This document shows positions 10,943-20,535 of a stretch of 64,000 nt of DNA, one piece after another. Origin of the DNA: Tyto alba (lineage: Eukaryota > Chordata > Aves > Strigiformes > Tytonidae); contig NW_024881277.1 of NCBI RefSeq assembly GCF_018691265.1, forward strand, positions 6,741,503 through 6,805,502, read 5' to 3'. The translations under genes and the position numbers were made by a program. The first letter of the stretch is position 1; the number at the start of each line of letters is the position of its first letter. The notes below the pieces were generated by a model. The model saw only the letters and a program-made list of their open reading frames with translations, ran no database searches and was not told where the DNA came from.

Positions 10943-12231
10943 GTTCCCCTTTTTCTTTTTGTACGAGCAGAGCCTGCCCCAACGTTTGTTCAAAGATTTT
11001 CTTAATACATGATAAAGCACAACTTAAACATGCAAGCCCAATAATGACAAAGATCAGAATAAGAAGCAAACTTTGGAAAGGCCTTTTAACCATCCACCTA
11101 ATCCCATCCAGTTAGTGAGTCCGTCTAGTCCAAAGAACCCCACATCTTGTTTTATCTTTTGGGTATGTTCTACAAGCTGTTTAAGTTCCGTATGAATTGA
11201 CCTCGATTTGTCTTCCAAATCCATACAACACATACCCTCAAAATCCTCACAGCCATGACCATGCGCCAAGAGTAGGAAATCAATGGCCATTCGATTTGTA
11301 ATATGGCATGCTGGAGTTCGTTCATACCCTCGGCTAGGCCTGAAAGTACAGTGCTGGTAAGATTTGCCTGTTTTACCACCCAACAAGATAATTTCTCTAA
11401 CTGTCGGTGCGCTTGGGCAGCAGAAGCACCTGGGACAAAGAAAGAAGAGAATATTGCTTCCCATTTGTTCCATAAGTTGACATTGTCATCACAGGCATTA
11501 GTGAGGGTCTTTAGTGCGCATCTATATCGCCGGACTGGATAGGTTTTATTAGGGTGATGATGGGGTAAGGCCAAACTGAGACGCCCAATGGTGCAGGGCC
11601 CTCCAGTGGGTCGGAAGGGGATCCCCTGCCATGCCCGATCACCACAAATGAGAAATAGGCCAGGAGGTAACCTCCTGGGCGTGGTAGTACCAGGGGCTGG
11701 ATGCAGCCTGTTTCGGCTGTTTGACTTACACCAATTTCCCCAACAGGCGCTACTGCCTTGTGAGGATACCTCAGTTCCTACTGTGACCTTGCAAGGGTAC
11801 CGGTTCCCTTCACTGCAGGGGTATTTAGACGCATCTAGGAAAACACAGTAAGAGGCATTCAGTGAGTCTACTAGTTCAAGTTCCTGGGGCGTGGGCCAAT
11901 GGGCAGGCGGTTAGCCCAAGAATCATATTTGTCAAACCAGCTACTCATGTTTGATGCAAAAGCCCTATACCAGTTCCTGGATTGGTTCCAGCGTTGGGCA
12001 TATTCCGCAAGTGTTTGGTTTAGAGAACCCCAGTTGGCACTGTTCAGGGGGATGCCTACCAAGCATGTTAGAAAGGGCGCACTTGGGGTGGCGAGACTAG
12101 TGCAAAAGGTGGTAGTGTTTGCGCTCAGCCTAATGTTACCCATACATTTTCTCTTGGATCGAACACGGTTCTCTTATCCCAACCCCAATCGAATTCGCGC
12201 CCCCCAAAACCAGTAACAGAAACCACCACAT
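10866..12231 (-). pseudogene. Broken env gene, alpharetrovirus-type transmembrane subunit
   Basis: ATG at 12231-12229 starts a signal-peptide-like stretch (MWWFLLLVLGG). The surface-subunit region to about 11,480 is scattered over several frames with stops, but keeps conserved-looking Trp/Cys/Asn-glycosylation text. The transmembrane subunit has a fusion-peptide-like segment near 11,435, then a heptad-rich region. A frameshift near 11,295 separates these from the loop with a CX6CC motif (11,251-11,225). A hydrophobic anchor (about 11,085-11,010, LLLILIFVIIGLACL) and a cytoplasmic tail follow, reading into the 3' LTR. The loop sequence resembles the avian leukosis/sarcoma virus type rather than betaretroviral Env, which lacks this covalent CX6CC arrangement. 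Several frame breaks mean no full Env can be made from this copy. Confidence 0.85.
10943..10961 (-). promoter_or_regulatory. Polypurine tract of the provirus
   Basis: The minus strand reads AAAAAGAAAAAGGGGAA immediately before the 3' LTR. This is the expected site for priming plus-strand DNA synthesis, and it overlaps the coding frame of the Env tail. Confidence 0.8.
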
Positions 12232-12254
12232 TGCTTCAGTTATCCCAAGGAAAT

Positions 12255-15200
12255 TTAACAGTCTGGAACTTCAGAGTGTCCAACGTCCAAAGCGGCCTTA
12301 GTCCACCTGGCAGGAATCCACTGGGAGCCTGAGGGAGTAAGAACACACATATAGCCCTTACCAAGGAACTGGACGTCAGCAGGCCCCTCCCACTTCCCTG
12401 TGGATAGGTCTCTATAATAGACTTTCATGCCCTGTGGTTTGTTGTTCCCGGAGGTGTCAGAATGTTTCTTAACCGGCGCTACATCTGAATCTCCAAAAAT
12501 GCAAAGGTAATTCATCACAAACAGTGCCTTAGCTACTCTCTCTTGGATATTTTTGACGTCGTGGAATTTTTGTAAATATATTTTAATTGTCTGATGTGAT
12601 CTTTCAGTTATAGCCTGCCCAGTTGGAGAATGGGGAATAACTGTGTCCTGAGTGAGTGGTGGAGTCTTTTGGTGGCAGGGGAGGGGGCTATCGGGGCGGC
12701 CCCCTGTGAGAAGCTTCTCGAAGCTCCCCCAGCTCCACGTCAGCTCCAATTCTGTTTGGGAAATTGAGCCAATCGGCTGCGCCTCTGCAATAACATATTT
12801 AAGAAGGGACGTGGTGATGTGCATTCGGACTTGTGAGGAGGAGTTGCTGCAGCTGCATAAACACCAAGGTCAGTGGAGGAACGGAGGAAGAAAGGAGGGG
12901 GGAGGTGTGCCGGAGCAGAGAGCCCCCTGTATCCTGTGGTGAGACGGCAGGGCGGCCCCCCGCTGCCACCCATGAAGATCTACAGTGGAGCAGACATTGA
13001 TTTATGGCCTGTTGCTCCTGCTCGGCATAATCAAGGTTCTGTGCCCGAAGAAGGCCGGGGTCTCATGGGAAAAGGTAGCCCTGCTGCTGTAATTCAGTGC
13101 TGGGAGGATTGCAGCATGCGGGGGAGTCCCACGCCAGAGCAGCTCGGGAAGGGCTGCAGCCGTGGGAGAGAATCCAGTCAGAGCAAGTTAGTGACCCATG
13201 ACGGAGCAGTGTGGGGAACGCTGCAGCCCATGGGAGGAATTCAAGTCGGAGAAAGTTTGTGGAGGACTGTCTCCTGTGAGAGGGGGACCACGATGGAGCA
13301 GGGGGAACAAGTTTCAGACACTCCCCTCACCAAAGATGAAGGAGTGGCAGCGCTGACTGCACCCCCCATTCCCTGCCCCTGCACCACTGGGGGAGGAGGT
13401 AGAGATATCGGGAGCAGAGCTGAGCCCGGGAAGAAGGGAGGGGTGGGGGGAAGGTGTTCTCAAGATGTGGCAATGCTTCTCACTGTCCTACTCTGTTATG
13501 TGTTGTTAGTGTCTGTAATAAATATATGGGTTTTTTCCTTCCCCTAACGAGTCTGCCTTTTGCTCGTGATCATAAAAGGGTGATTTTTCCCCATCCCAGT
13601 CCTATCTTGAACCCCAAGCCTGGCTCTCTGTCCCTTCTCATTGCCGGAGGGGAAGGGAGAGATATCTGCTGCATTGTGGTTGGCTGACAATCAGGCCTAA
13701 ACCACAACAACCTGTCATGTGTACAACCCCCCAGCTCTGACAGAACTTTCTCATTTTTTCAGTAATATAAGCCCGACCATTGTCCGTTTTATCTTCTGTG
13801 GAACCCCCATGACAGCGAAGCAGCTCGTCAAATGGCGTACTATGTGCAATACCTTTTCGCCTGTCTGGGGCGTGGCCCATACAAACGGGCTGTATGTGTC
13901 AATTGTGACGTGCAGATATCTTAACCGACCAAACTCTGGGACATGCGTCACATCCATCTGCCAGAGGTCACAGGGGCCCAACCCTCGGGGGTTAACTCCT
14001 GACTCCCAGGCCAGGACCATGATGGCTGCACTCTGGGCAGGCTCTTACAATCCCTTTGCTTCTTCAGTGGTTATATTAAACTGTTTTTTCAGGCCTTTTG
14101 CATTCTGATGGAAAGTAGCATGAGCCTCGTGGGCCTTGACAAAGTCGCTGAGTGGCACTGTTAGGGTGACGAGTCGGTCTGCTCTTTGATTCCCTTCCCC
14201 TAGTCCTTGGGACCACATATGACTTCTTATATGAATGACTGCATACGGATTCTGGCGCTGTTGCAAAGCAGATTGAAGTTGGCAAAATAGTTCATTTAAT
14301 CTGGGATTTTTTGAGTCCCTGAGTCATGCATCTTCTATACGGTGTAGCACTCCTGCAACATATAAGGAATCAGTTACTACATTGAGACGTTGATCATGCC
14401 ATCAAAGGATGACCCAAACCACTGCTGACAGTTCAAGCGTTTGCAATGAGTCCCCTGGAATAGCTGACAAAACATGGTGGTGCCATAATTTATCCTCCAA
14501 CCAGGTGACGGCGGCACGCTTAGATTTCTTTCCAGCATCAGTGAAAGCAGTAATGGTGTTTGATAGAGGCGTCTCACTGCGTTTGGAAGGCATGATCCAG
14601 TCGTGTTGGCTCACCCATTGCAGTACTGGCGATTTGATTGGGGTCACTGCTATATTCCTGAGCTGCAGTTAGCAGGCTGGCTTGCAACTTCTTCCGATTG
14701 TCTGATGCACCATTCAAGCAATCTCCCTCTTGATGGGGAGATGTATGCTGCCCGGTTCAGATCCCGTAATCTGTAGGATGCGAGTTCGGCCCTTTCTAAT
14801 TAATTCTGCTAGGTTCTCCAGTTTTGTGAATGGATTTCTGAGGCCGTAGCCTTGTGTATACCGCTTCCAGTACCTTGACCTTCTCCCCCTTTTTCTTTTG
14901 GTGTTGAGTTAATGCGCCGATGAGCTGGGATGGGCCATTTAAGATGGTGAGGTCTACCGGTAGCCGGGGATCTCGGCGGTCAACCCATCGCTGGGTAACG
15001 TAGTCTGCAATTCGGGACAGGGTTGATCGTTGTTCCTCTGATAAGTGCACCGGGCGAGCGGGATCAACCCCCTGGAGTAAGGGTCAGAGGACATCCAATT
15101 CATCATTGGCAATTCCTACCACAGGGCGAAGCCATTGTAGGTCTCCAAGCAACTTCTGTGCGTCATGTAAGGTACGGACATCAAGCTGTATCTGTAATTT

Positions 15201-15885
15201 CTGTGGTTGTATTTGTGAGTCCATTATCAGCCACCCAAGGTATTTCCACAGTGCCGAAGACTTAACCTTTTCAGGAGCAATAACAAGGCCTTCCTTTTGA
15301 AGAGCGTGAGTCAAAAAGGAACGTTGCTGGTCAGAGAAAGGGCATTCTTGAGCAATCAGAATGTCATCCATATAATGATATATAATTGCAGTAGGCCAGA
15401 CAATTCTGACAGGTAGTAAGGCATTGCTTACAAACAGTTGACAGAGTGTTGGACTGTTCTTCATTCCTGTGGCAATACTGTCCACTCAATCAGCTGAGCC
15501 GGTGCTTCACGATTAATCGATGGGAGGGTGAAGGCAAAGTGCTGTGTATCCTCTGGATGCAGTTGGATGGTAAAGAAGCAGTCTTTCAGATCAACAATGA
15601 GTAGATGCCAGTGTTCAGGCAGCATAGATGGATTGGGCAGCCCGGGCTGGAGGGCTCCCATGGGCTGCATCTGCGCATTTACCGCACGCAGATCATGGAG
15701 GAGGCGAAATTTCCCTGACTTTTTCCGGACAACGAATATGGGTGTATTCCACGGGCTAGTGGACAATCGTAAATGTCCCTGAGACAGCTGTTCCTCAATT
15801 AGTTGATGCGCTGCTGCAAGGCTTTCCTTTTTCAACGGCCACTGCTTGATCCAAAACGGGGTGTCTGATAACCACTTCAACGGGA
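12255..15885 (-). pseudogene. Broken pol: reverse transcriptase, RNase H, integrase
   Basis: RT begins near 15,880 with a betaretrovirus-like opening (WIKQWPL) and the VDLKDCFF active-site motif. A frameshift at about 15,485-15,461 separates it from the segment carrying YMDD (15,374-15,363). The connection region lies at 15,050-14,800 and RNase H (TAFTDAG, Asp at about 14,539) at 14,650-14,380. The integrase zinc-binding HHCC region is at about 14,210-14,020 and the first catalytic Asp (WQMDVTH) near 13,954. The second Asp (TDNG, 13,784) and the Glu (12,605) are on opposite sides of the nested 1,066-bp LTR. The C-terminal DNA-binding domain ends near 12,255. Frameshifts and stops also occur around 14,780, 14,370 and 13,880. 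The catalytic residues are recognisable but the gene is dead as read. Confidence 0.93.
12644..13709 (+). mobile_element. Nested solo LTR (1,066 bp) inserted in integrase
   Basis: It runs TGTCCTGAG...CCACAACA and is flanked by near-identical 5-bp duplications, AACTG (12639-12643) and ACCTG (13710-13714), one mismatch. Integrase coding text on either side is in the same frame once one duplication copy is discounted, proving secondary insertion. Promoter features in plus orientation are CCAAT at 12769-12773 and TATA-like ATATTTAAG at 12795-12803; the poly(A) signal AATAAA is at 13517-13522. The 1-kb length, 5-bp duplication and sequence resemble the common avian ERVL-type LTRs. A deleted copy of the same family lies at 21,376-22,079. 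A 224-codon open frame (12,873-13,547) lies inside. Confidence 0.92.
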
Positions 15886-16630
15886 TCAGGAAAGCTTTAG
15901 AAGCAGTGACCGTAGCTGAAAAGGATCGCTGGTAGTCAGGATGACACCAATCTGGTCCAGCACATCACGGCCAATTAGGCCATAAACTCCTTGAGGCAGA
16001 GGCATAACTGTTACATACGTATTCGCGACTCTCCCATCTATGATCACTCGAATATGCTCTCTGCTGCACATCACTGATGAGTGTCCCCCAACTCCTTCGA
16101 ACCCCACGAGCCATAGGTACCAAAGGCCAGTTGGGTGGCCAATGGTTATTGTCCACAATGGTGAGGTCGGCTCCAGTATCCAATAATACAGTAAGGCAAA
16201 TCTGTGTCCCATTCGAGCAGAAGGTAACGTCGGTCACCGGACAGCTATTCATTGCCATAGTTAGCAGAGCCAAATCTCCTGTTGATCCAAAGCCAGCGGT
16301 TCCCCTGGTAACCGTGGGGGAGGCCTCCATCTCTTTGGTCAGTTGGGGCAGAGGCACTAATTGAGCAATTTTGCTGTTTGCTGGAAAATGAATTGGGGGA
16401 AATAAAGTCTGTACCATTATGCATATAGTCCCAGTAAAGTCAGCATCAATAATTCCTGGCAGAATAAACAGTCCTTTAATGCTGCTTGATGATCGCCCAA
16501 TTAGTAAAGCACCTTGTGGCTGTCCATTAATTACTATTGGGCCCTTAACCTTAGTTGCAATCCTTTGCGGTTGTTGATCGATCAGTGTAACATCTATTGC
16601 TGTCGCCAGGTCCAAGCCGAGGCTCCCTCT
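15886..16630 (-). pseudogene. dUTPase-protease region of the provirus
   Basis: A dUTPase domain occupies about 16,627-16,277: an opening SLGLDLATA motif, GRSSSSIKGLFILPG in the middle and a glycine-rich RGTAGFGSTG end. It lies directly upstream of a retropepsin with LLDTGADLTIV (Asp-Thr-Gly at 16,180-16,172). A dUTPase placed before the protease is a hallmark of betaretroviruses. The protease C-terminal half, with the GRDVL motif near 15,960, is in another frame, so a frameshift at about 16,110-16,130 inactivates it here. The dUTPase is in the same frame as the nucleocapsid, so no ribosomal frameshift is needed between gag and dUTPase in this copy, unlike classical betaretroviruses. Confidence 0.88.
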
Positions 16631-18339
16631 AGTGGCTGGCTGGAGGGCACTCGCAGGAACGGATTCTTGTTGGCAGATGCTGGAACTTGTTGCTGAGGCA
16701 GTATCAGGCTGTTGTCTAGCTGTGCAGGGGCTGCCACTGTTGTCGTTGCGCGGCAGCCCGTCGCACTCATTTGGGTGTTTCCCTGATCGCCCACATGCAC
16801 TGGTGTTATGGCTATTCATGTTGCACTTCCCGCACCAGACTCGTCGAACAGGGCATTCTTGTCGAATGTGTCCTTCTTTCCCACATCGAAAACACTTGGG
16901 ACGGCGCCACGTCGGTGGTCGCTGTTGCTTCTCAGATGGACGTAATGGGGCTAGGGCTGCAAAGGCTTGGTGCTGGGCCTGAATCAGGTCCCTCCCTAAC
17001 TCCCGAACTGCTTCTACCAACATAGCCTGGGGGCCTACAGGCACCCTGCTCATACATTCCAACATCTGCTCTATCCTAACATCCTCAGGAAATGTTAGTA
17101 TAATAGACTTTGTTGCTGGGTTAGCATTTTCTAAAACACACTGCCTGAGGAGCACAGGTTTCATCCAGTCTTGAACCTCTGCCTGTTCTATAGCTGCGGT
17201 TACCCGATCAATGAACTGTGCAAAGGTTTTGTCCCGTCCCTGTTTTATTGCCATATAAGATGGAGAAGGGGGGGGCTGTTTTAACTGCGGCTATGGCTAG
17301 CCTTGCTGTCCGCATGGCCTCCAGGCAGACATCTGGACCTTGCTGCATTTGAGCGTCTATGGTAATATATCGCCCCACTCCTATAAGCTGTTCCACAGTT
17401 ACCCCAAACAGTGGGTCATGCTGCTGTCTGGGCTGTTGAGCTGCTATTTCACAGAGTCGTTGCCAGTGGGCCTGCCATATCAATAACTGAGACTGGGTCA
17501 TAATCATTTTCATAACAACCTTAATATCTTCCTGACACAAAAGGGTTCCCCCCCATATGTAATTTAATAACTGCTTCGTGGGTTCACCATGTAACCCAGA
17601 CTCATTAACAGTACTACTCAACTGCGAGAGCATTTTCCAATTCAATGGACTATGGCTGCCATAAATGGCTCCATCTTCAGCCCATTTGAATCAAACTGGA
17701 AATGCCAGATTCTCAGAGAGGGTACCAACAATGTCATATTGCTTATCCTCTGCCGCCTGGCGCATGATCTCCCGCCAGTCAACATGACGTACCCACCCCT
17801 GTGCTTTCGTTGTATCTGACCACATTGGGAGGCCATCTTCCCTCTCCCCCCCCGCCTCCGAGGTTGGGGGGGGGTGGGGGAGCATGACTGTAAGGGCACT
17901 GGGGTGGGGCTGGCCTCCAGACTTCCCCTATTTATGTTAACAGAAACTGGCACTCCTGTTGATGGTACAGGAATATGATCACTGTCAAAACCATAGAACC
18001 GGATGCATCACTTTCTGGGGTAACAGTGGAACTTTCCCCCCCCAACTTTGTAGTTGCCACAGCTGCAAGGTTCTTTTCAAGCTGATATCGCTTAATATTA
18101 TTCACCACCTTCCTCCACGGTTTCATCATTTTCCTTGCAGCTTTATCCTTGTCAATTACCATATCCCATAAAACATCACCTAATCGTCTCCAATCCTCGA
18201 CATCAAAAAGAGAATTAGGATTTTGAAAACATCCTTTGACCTGTCATAACGCTACTAATCCCGCAAGTGATTTTACACAATCTACTCCCCGTTTTTCTAA
18301 AAAGCACTGTAATAAATCCAGGGCTACCTCCTGTTCCAT
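16631..18339 (-). pseudogene. Broken gag of the provirus
   Basis: The probable ATG is 18339-18337, followed by a matrix-like helix-rich stretch with a stop or frameshift near 18,240. Matrix text continues to about 18,000. A proline-rich segment follows near 17,850, then capsid N-terminal text (17,645-17,255). A frameshift at about 17,255-17,210 leads to capsid C-terminal text containing a major-homology-region-like motif (IKQGRDKTFAQFIDRV, near 17,245-17,200). The nucleocapsid has two CX2CX4HX4C zinc knuckles at 16,894-16,853 and 16,834-16,793, both complete. At least three breaks prevent a full Gag. The zinc knuckle pair and domain order agree with an orthoretroviral, beta-like Gag. Confidence 0.88.
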
Positions 18340-18344
18340 ATCGT

Positions 18345-18640
18345 CGAACTGGTGCTCCCTGATTAAGGCACCTCCGGTCCTGCACTGCCTGGCTAAGGCA
18401 CAGTACCGTTACCGCCGACACACCCCTGATGAAGGCACTGACGGCCCTGTGCTCCCTGGCTAAGGCACAGTAACGCTCCCGCCGGCCCGGTGCTCCCTGA
18501 TTAAGGCACCTCCGGTCCTGTGCTCCTTGACTAAGGCACAGTACTGTTACCGCCGACCCACCCCTGATTAAGGCACCGTCGGCCCTGTGCTCCCTGTCTA
18601 AGGCACAGTAATGTTCCCTTACTTTGACATGTTGCTGATG
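18345..18640 (-). repeat. Leader tandem repeat, about 139-bp unit with inner repeats
   Basis: Two units begin GGTGCTCCCTGATTAAGGCA at about 18,351 and 18,490. Within them the phrases CCTG[A/G].TAAGGCAC and CTAAGGCACAGTA recur every 30-50 bp, giving a higher-order repeat. It lies between the primer site and the gag start, in untranslated leader on the minus strand. Confidence 0.8.
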
Positions 18641-18756
18641 CTCCGTGATTAAGGCACCAGTTGCAGCTCTTGCCAGTAGCCCTTGCAGAGAGCGACCCTC
18701 TATCTTGGTTCAGGTCCTCGGAATGACACATCGGAGATCCAATGTTCGATCGTTCT

Positions 18757-19130
18757 TGATCCCCGGGCGCTGCTGTATCTGGTGTTTCTCCGTGTCCGTT
18801 TCTGATCCCCCGGGCGCTGCTGTATCCTGCACTTCTCCGCTTCCGGTCTCGACCCCCCGGACACAGCTGTATCCGGCACTTCTCTGCTTCCGGTCTCGGT
18901 CCCCGGGCGCTGCTGGAGCCGGCGCTTCTCCGCTTCCGGTCTCGACCCCCCCAGGCGCTGCTGTAGCCGGCACCTCTCCGCGTCCGCTCTCGATCACCCG
19001 GGCGCTGCTGGAGCCGGTGCTTCTCCACGTCCGCTCTCAAATCCCCGGGTGCTGCTGTATGTGACGCTTCTACGCGTCCAGTCTCGGTCCCCGGGCGCTG
19101 CTGTACCCGGCGCTTCTCCGTGTCCGCTGC
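18757..19130 (-). repeat. GC-rich 47-bp leader minisatellite, about 8 copies
   Basis: The plus-strand phrase CCCCGGGCGCTGCTGTA plus about 30 bp (CCGGCGCTTCTCCGCTTCCGGTCTCGA-like) recurs at about 18,760, 18,808, 18,855, 18,901, 18,948, 18,997, 19,043 and 19,091. The spacing is 46-49 bp. The copies differ by substitutions, so it is not an assembly stutter. It occupies the proviral leader directly after the primer site. Confidence 0.9.
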
Positions 19131-19156
19131 TCCATCCGTGTTATTCTTCTGTGCAG

Positions 19157-19174
19157 GTCCCTGTTCAGGTGCCA
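19157..19174 (-). promoter_or_regulatory. Primer binding site, tRNA-Lys type
   Basis: The minus strand reads TGGCACCTGAACAGGGAC three bases after the 5' LTR. It differs from the standard Lys3 primer site (TGGCGCCCGAACAGGGAC) at two CpG-derived positions, as expected from CpG decay. Confidence 0.88.
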
Positions 19175-19177
19175 TCT

Positions 19178-19722
19178 TGTGGAGCTGCGGAGGAACGACA
19201 TGCCGAGACGGACTCAATGTGGGTGATAGAGCATCATATATCTTTATTGGACCAGGGTACATATATTTATACAGACAAGCGCTAATTATTATGCCTACTA
19301 GTCACTAGCTGATTGGCTTAAGCTCTAAAGGTCGTATCCGCACGGTCCACCTACTTGCAGTTAGCTAACAGCACAAGCTTCTCATAACACTAAGTTTCTC
19401 ATGCCACTATTCCTAATTCCTCTTGACTTGTTTTCGATACACAACGGTACCATAACACAAAGTTTCTCAGACCACCATTACCATAACACTAGGTTTCTCA
19501 GACCACTACTTCTAATTCCTCTTAACTTGTTTTTCGACACACCACGGTACACAAGGCCGAAGTGTCCTTGACATTCTTCATGTATCAGCATCTGCGAGCA
19601 GCTGCAGGCAAACCCTAGTGAGGCCCAACATCAGCGAGGCAGCATCAGCCCCTTAGAACAGGCTCTGATCGTACAATTGCTCGGTGGGCTCATGACCCTT
19701 GTCTCTGAGCCGTTCTCCAACA
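19178..19722 (-). repeat. 5' LTR of the provirus
   Basis: 545 bp, very similar to 10,414-10,942. TATAAA at 19271-19266 and AATAAA at 19248-19243 are both intact. The plus-strand view runs TGTGGAG to CCAACA. On the minus strand it is followed by AGA and the primer site. Confidence 0.92.
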
Positions 19723-20535
19723 GATACTGACAAGTTAGAGCAGACTTCTTTGAGCCCAAGCTATGTTTTTTTGTTTGTTTTTTTTTTTTTTTTTTTTCAC
19801 AGAAAATCCCCTCAGAATTACTTCTCTTTCTTTAGAATAACGTCATTCCTTTTTTAGTAGTGATCTCAAATTTGAGTTGTTGCTGAGTGAGGGTACCTTC
19901 TCTGAAGTGGCAGAAATCCTCATCTTTCACATGGCTCTCACCCTGAACATGGGAGAGAGCTGAGGGAGAAAAGGGCTCCCTGTGCCCTAGTGCAGAGTCG
20001 GAAGAGCTGATCTGCCCTGAGTGACCTGCTGGTTACCACACAGGTGCCCTCTGCTTACAGCTCTCTCCACTGGAGGATGATGTAATTAACAACATACTTG
20101 AAGAAGAAATTTGACTTCTGTAAGCATGGAAGAGCCCATTTTCAAATTCCATTTCTCCAAAATGTTCTCTCTGTCCCTGTACAGCTGAACAGAATGGGAT
20201 ACAGAGGGGTGGTCTGGTCTCTGCTCCCTGGAGATCTCCCTGCCTGGAGCCATTTCTCTGTCCAAATGTCACCTCCCTGTCAGTGCTGCCAGCCCCCATC
20301 CCACCCGCTGTGTGCTCAGCTCTGCCCTGCAGACCCCTCCTGGCAGCAGGACACTGCCCAGGGACAGCTCTGTGTTTGCATGTCTTAAGCAGCACCTCAG
20401 CCAAAAGTTTAACCCTCAGGCAAAGGTGATCTTGGTACTGTTAGTATATAGAGTAGTGGGTGAAGGCACTTTAAGAGGTCTCTGGCAGATCTGCTGATCC
20501 CTCAGTGTAATGGATCAGCTGTCTCAGTGACTTTC
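19723..20535. other. Flank with T-rich tract and an OR-flank fragment, no gene seen
   Basis: A T-rich tract sits at about 19,766-19,798. At 20,285-20,375 the text CTGCCAGCCCCCATCCCACC...CAGCAGGACACTGCCCAGG closely matches 38,583-38,665 and 55,665-55,745, the region upstream of the two minus-strand ORs. It is therefore a third fragment of the OR flank. No coding sequence was recognised. Confidence 0.55.

Larger units (their letters stand above)
10414..19722 (-). mobile_element. Near-complete endogenous retrovirus (betaretrovirus-like gag-pro-pol, alpharetrovirus-like env)
   Basis: On the minus strand the order is 5' LTR (19,722-19,178), Lys-type primer site, long repeat-bearing leader, gag, dUTPase-protease, RT-RNase H-integrase, env, polypurine tract and 3' LTR (10,942-10,414). 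Without the nested LTR the element is about 8.2 kb. The two LTRs are very similar by eye, with only scattered substitutions and small indels, so the insertion is fairly recent. Every coding region carries at least one frameshift or stop, so it is defective as read. The outer flanks (TGCATG on the left, GATACT on the right) do not match as a target-site duplication, although a solo LTR of the same family 1.2 kb away has a perfect one. This suggests the provirus was recombined or rearranged after insertion. Confidence 0.93.

Noticed and set aside
12255..12824. Treating the 189-codon minus frame as one gene
   Set aside because: Its first 60 codons lie in the nested LTR by chance; only the part from 12,643 down is integrase.
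18757..19130. CRISPR-like regularly spaced repeats
   Set aside because: The 47-bp units are directly adjacent with no unique spacers, lie in a retroviral leader, and the genome is vertebrate.
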